From NCBI GenBank assembly GCA_003233025.1, contig QIKS01000062.1, positions 1-9,539 on the forward strand: a stretch of DNA of 9,539 bases, written 5' to 3'. Positions 6,854 through 9,539 of this stretch are shown here, one piece after another. Within the stretch, counting starts at the first letter, position 1. The number at the start of each line of letters is the position of its first letter. This DNA comes from Hellea balneolensis (GTDB lineage: Bacteria; Pseudomonadota; Alphaproteobacteria; Caulobacterales; Maricaulaceae). The position numbers and the translations under genes were made by a program. Under the pieces are notes generated by a model that saw only the letters and a program-made list of their open reading frames with translations, was not told where the DNA came from and searched no databases.

Positions 6854-7441
6854 CTAATCCAGAGCGCCTAAAATCGTATTGGCGGCGAGGTCAGACAGGG
6901 CGTCGCGTGACATATGCCCGGACGGTTTAAACCAGGTATGCGTCCAATTTATCATGCCAAAAAACAGCATGGTTTGTGTGCGCAGCAAGGCGCGGTCATG
7001 GCGGGCATTTGGCGCAGCGTGGGCGAGCAGGCTTTCAAATTGGGCAATGATTTTGCGCTGCTTGCTAACAATTTCCGCTCTTTGGGTTTTTGAAAGATAT
7101 GAAAGCTCATACAAAAGGACTTTTTGTTTGTGCTGGGCACCGGCATAGCAACGCATTAACCGGCGTGTCATATCCCGAAATTCTTGTTTGGCGTCAGGGG
7201 ACGATTTGTCTGCGGCGCTTACGATTTTAAGCAGCTCATCTATATGGTCGCGCATGACGTCAAACAAAATAAATTCCTTTGCGTCATAATAATGGTAAAT
7301 CAAAGATTTGGACACACCGCACGCTGCGGCAAGATCAGAAATAGACGCGCCAGCAAACCCGCGTCGGGCAAATAATTTGGCCGCATGGCTTGTGATAACG
7401 TCACGTTTTTTATCATAATCGCGAGCTTGGGTGCGGGCCAT
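6854..7441 (-). CDS. TetR-family transcriptional regulator, probable paa-locus (PaaR-like) repressor
   Basis: A 195-residue protein of normal TetR length. The N-terminal helix-turn-helix spans about residues 14-60, with SISDLAAACGVSKSLIYHYY (33-52) as the recognition region. The remainder is the all-helical ligand-binding/dimer domain; MLFFGMINWTHTWFKPSG near residues 158-175 is typical of TetR members linked to acyl-CoA or aromatic catabolism. Its ATG begins one base after the paaZ TAA (TAATATG), so it is co-transcribed and probably translationally coupled. TetR proteins in phenylacetate loci (PaaR) usually repress the genes and release DNA on binding phenylacetyl-CoA. That role here is inferred from position. 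No clear terminator is seen in the 31 bases before the convergent receptor gene. Confidence 0.88.
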   Translation of the reverse strand: MARTQARDYDKKRDVITSHAAKLFARRGFAGASISDLAAACGVSKSLIYHYYDAKEFILFDVMRDHIDELLKIVSAADKSSPDAKQEFRDMTRRLMRCYAGAQHKQKVLLYELSYLSKTQRAEIVSKQRKIIAQFESLLAHAAPNARHDRALLRTQTMLFFGMINWTHTWFKPSGHMSRDALSDLAANTILGALD

Positions 7442-7442
7442 A

Positions 7443-9479
7443 TTATGGCTCGATTGCGTTCATGGTCAGGAGATCATAAGTGGCGACAAGTTCGCCCGAC
7501 TGGTTGGTAATCTCAACATCCCAACGGACTTCTCCGTATTCGTCGTTGCGTTTCTTCCTGGATTTGGCCGTTAATTTTACCGCGATACTGTCCCCCGGCG
7601 ATACCGGCGTTAAAAACCGTAAATTATCAAGGCCGTAATTGGCCAAGACAGGGCCGGGCGCAGGATCAACAAAAAGCCCGGCGGCGAAGGACAGCAAAAG
7701 ATAGCCGTGGGCGACACGGCCAGGGAAAAACGGATTGGCCTTCGCGGCGACCTCGTCCATATGGGCGTAAAAATTATCGCCACTAAATTCGGCGAAATGC
7801 TCAATGTCTGCCAAAGAAATTTGGCGGGATTTGGTGTTTAAGGTTTTGCCGATTTTAATATCACCGAAATTAAACCGGAAAGGATGCGCCCCGTCTTGCG
7901 TGATCTGCGCGCCTTTCATCCAGACATTTGTCGCCCCGGCAATAAGCTCCGGCGTTCCTTGAATGGCCGTGCGTTGCATATAATGTTTGACGGCGCGAAC
8001 CCCGCCCATTTCCTCGCCGCCGCCGGCCCGGCCCGGCCCGCCGTGAACAAGGACGGGCAGGGGGGAGCCATGCCCGGTGCTTTCTTTGAAATTATCCCGG
8101 TTGATCATGGCAATCCGGCCATGAAAACTACCTGCCCCTTGCAAAACGGTTTTTGCCACTTGCGGGTCGTGGGTAAACAAGGACATGACCAAAGAGCCAA
8201 GCCCCTCATTGCACAGGGCCACGGCGTCGCTTAAATCCTTATAGGGCATCAAGGTGGCAACCGGGCCAAAGGCTTCGACGCTATGGATTTTTGTTGCCGC
8301 CCAAGGATCGTCACAACGCAGCAAGACGGGGGAGAGGAATGCACCGTCATTATCATTGGCCTCAAATGCATCGACATAGCTGGTATCGCCGAAAACGATT
8401 TTGGCTTGGCTGCTTAATATTTCCACCTTGTCGCGCACGTCTTGGCGCTGGGACAAGCTCACCAACGCCCCCATCCGCACGCCGTCCGCGTCCGGCTTGC
8501 CCACTTTAATTTTGGCCAACCGGGCAATCAGCGCTTCTTGCGCCGCGTCCATGAGGTTTGCGGGGACAAAAATCCGCCTGATCGCCGTACATTTTTGCCC
8601 GGCTTTTGTCGTCATTTCGCTGATGATTTCTTTTATGAAAAGATCAAATTCCGGTGTTTCTGGCCCGGCGTCCGGCCCGAGAACGCAAGCATTTAAGCTG
8701 TCTTGCTCGGCGACGAAACGCACGCTATTGGCCATGACAGTGGGGTGTGAGCGAAGCTTGTAAGCGGTGGCGGCAGAGCCGGTAAATGAGACAATATCTT
8801 GCCCGGTTAAATGATCAAAAAGATCGCCCGTCCGCCCGACGATTAATTGTAAGGCTCCGTCCGGCAATATCCCGCTTTCGACCATGATGCGAACGGCGTG
8901 TTCACATAAATAAGAGGTTGAAGTGGCCGGTTTGACGATGGCTGGCACGCCTGCGATGAGGGTCGGGCCAAGCTTTTCGAGCATGCCCCAGACGGGAAAG
9001 TTATAAGCATTAATATGCAAGGCCAATCCTTGCAGCGAGGTATAAACATGTTGACCCATCCAGCTTCCGGTTTTGGATATTTGTTCGGGCGGCCCATCTA
9101 AGATGAGATAATCGTCGGGCAGTTCGCGCCGCGCTTTCGAGGAGGCGGAAAACAGGGTCATATTGCCGCCTTCAATGTCGACCCAGCCATCGCGGCGGGT
9201 GGCACCGCTATGGGGGTTGAGGGCGTAAAGCTCTTCCTTGCGTTCGCTTAGGGCCAAGGCCAAGTCCTTGACCATATAAGCGCGCTCATGAATTGTCATG
9301 GCCCGCAAAGCTGGCCCACCGACCGTGCGTGCATAATCTGCCATTTTCTTGAAATCAAGTCCTTGCGAGCTGGTATGGGCGACCGTCTGACCCGACACCG
9401 CGCAGCGAATATCCACAAGTCCGCCGTCGCCTTTTACCCATTTTTGCGCTGTGTAATTTTCCAATGTTCTTGCGCTCAT
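7443..9479 (-). CDS. paaZ: Bifunctional oxepin-CoA hydrolase / 3-oxo-5,6-dehydrosuberyl-CoA semialdehyde dehydrogenase
   Basis: 678 residues from the ATG at 9479, close to the 681 of E. coli PaaZ. It opens the oxepin-CoA ring of phenylacetate degradation and oxidises the resulting aldehyde with NADP. The aldehyde dehydrogenase domain covers about residues 1-515, with Glu258 (AEQDSLN) and nucleophile Cys297 (AGQKCTAIRR). The C-terminal MaoC-type hot-dog hydratase covers about 530-675, with Asp568 and His573 in SGDNFYAHMDE followed by NPFFPGRVAHGYLLLSFAAG, nearly the E. coli motif. Both catalytic sets are present, so both activities are expected. The frame extends four codons upstream to a TTG, but GGAG (9489-9486) six bases before the ATG lies inside that extension and argues for the ATG. 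The hydratase-family gene ends 18 bases upstream and tetR starts one base downstream, so they form one operon. Confidence 0.96.
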   Translation of the reverse strand: MSARTLENYTAQKWVKGDGGLVDIRCAVSGQTVAHTSSQGLDFKKMADYARTVGGPALRAMTIHERAYMVKDLALALSERKEELYALNPHSGATRRDGWVDIEGGNMTLFSASSKARRELPDDYLILDGPPEQISKTGSWMGQHVYTSLQGLALHINAYNFPVWGMLEKLGPTLIAGVPAIVKPATSTSYLCEHAVRIMVESGILPDGALQLIVGRTGDLFDHLTGQDIVSFTGSAATAYKLRSHPTVMANSVRFVAEQDSLNACVLGPDAGPETPEFDLFIKEIISEMTTKAGQKCTAIRRIFVPANLMDAAQEALIARLAKIKVGKPDADGVRMGALVSLSQRQDVRDKVEILSSQAKIVFGDTSYVDAFEANDNDGAFLSPVLLRCDDPWAATKIHSVEAFGPVATLMPYKDLSDAVALCNEGLGSLVMSLFTHDPQVAKTVLQGAGSFHGRIAMINRDNFKESTGHGSPLPVLVHGGPGRAGGGEEMGGVRAVKHYMQRTAIQGTPELIAGATNVWMKGAQITQDGAHPFRFNFGDIKIGKTLNTKSRQISLADIEHFAEFSGDNFYAHMDEVAAKANPFFPGRVAHGYLLLSFAAGLFVDPAPGPVLANYGLDNLRFLTPVSPGDSIAVKLTAKSRKKRNDEYGEVRWDVEITNQSGELVATYDLLTMNAIEP

Positions 9480-9485
9480 AGCCGT

Positions 9486-9489
9486 CTCC
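9486..9489 (-). promoter_or_regulatory. Ribosome-binding site deciding the paaZ start
   Basis: GGAG on the minus strand, six bases before ATG 9479-9477. The open frame could also begin at TTG (9491-9489), but that would place this Shine-Dalgarno within the coding sequence and leave the TTG without one. Confidence 0.75.
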
Positions 9490-9497
9490 AAATCGTT

Positions 9498-9539
9498 TTA
9501 TTCGCCAGTAAAAACCGGTTTTCGTTTTTCCAGAAATGC
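9498..9539 (-). CDS. C-terminal end of an enoyl-CoA hydratase/isomerase family protein (PaaG/PaaF type), partial
   Basis: Read on the minus strand from the window edge, 13 codons give AFLEKRKPVFTGE and then TAA (9500-9498). The ending FLEKRKPVFTG is the conserved tail of crotonase-fold enoyl-CoA hydratases, including PaaF and PaaG, and the position immediately before paaZ, 18 bases away, fits a paa operon. Only the tail is visible, so PaaG (ring epoxide isomerase) and PaaF (dehydroadipyl-CoA hydratase) cannot be told apart. Confidence 0.72.
   Translation of the reverse strand, partial: AFLEKRKPVFTGE

Noticed and set aside
9480..9491. paaZ starting four codons earlier at TTG 9491-9489
   Set aside because: The extension contains the GGAG Shine-Dalgarno for the ATG at 9479 and has no ribosome-binding site of its own.
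1..9539. CRISPR array, insertion sequence, toxin-antitoxin or phage-defence genes
   Set aside because: No regularly spaced repeats, transposase-like frames or small paired toxin-like genes are seen; every long frame is explained by known families.

Overview
The window looks like a chromosomal stretch from an alphaproteobacterium. The evidence is a very large outer-membrane receptor of the type abundant in Sphingomonadales, Caulobacterales and relatives, a phenylacetate-type PaaZ followed directly by a TetR regulator, and an RND metal-efflux operon. The exact genus cannot be read from the sequence. Base composition is mixed: the metal operon and the paaZ end are moderately GC-rich, while the LysR/receptor middle is visibly AT-richer.

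Layout. (1) Positions 1-2257, minus strand: a metal-efflux operon reading out of the left edge. In transcription order it holds a small His/Cys-rich exported protein (CzcI-like), an outer-membrane factor (CzcC-like, TolC fold) and the start of a lipoprotein membrane-fusion subunit (CzcB-like). The last two overlap by ATGA. The inner-membrane pump (CzcA) would be expected just outside the window. Two nested inverted repeats lie upstream of the first gene. (2) Positions 2489-2565, minus strand: an intact tRNA-Asp(GTC) with encoded CCA and a plausible promoter. (3) Positions 2844-6822, plus strand: a LysR-type regulator followed by a 971-residue TonB-dependent receptor. Both upstream regions carry a similar 17-bp T-N11-A interrupted palindrome, which suggests that the regulator controls itself and the receptor. 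(4) Positions 6854-9539, minus strand and convergent with the receptor: the last codons of an enoyl-CoA hydratase/isomerase family gene, then full-length bifunctional paaZ, then a TetR-family regulator starting one base after the paaZ stop.

How the genes work together. CzcI/C/B form part of a periplasm-spanning divalent-metal exporter. PaaZ and the hydratase belong to aerobic CoA-dependent phenylacetate degradation, with the TetR protein the likely local regulator. The LysR-receptor pair looks like a regulated uptake module; its substrate is unknown.

I did not find a clearly novel multi-gene system. The best leads are the shared LysR-box pair, the nested palindromes before the metal operon, the small CGPCH protein, and the metal operon lying at the 3' side of a tRNA gene.
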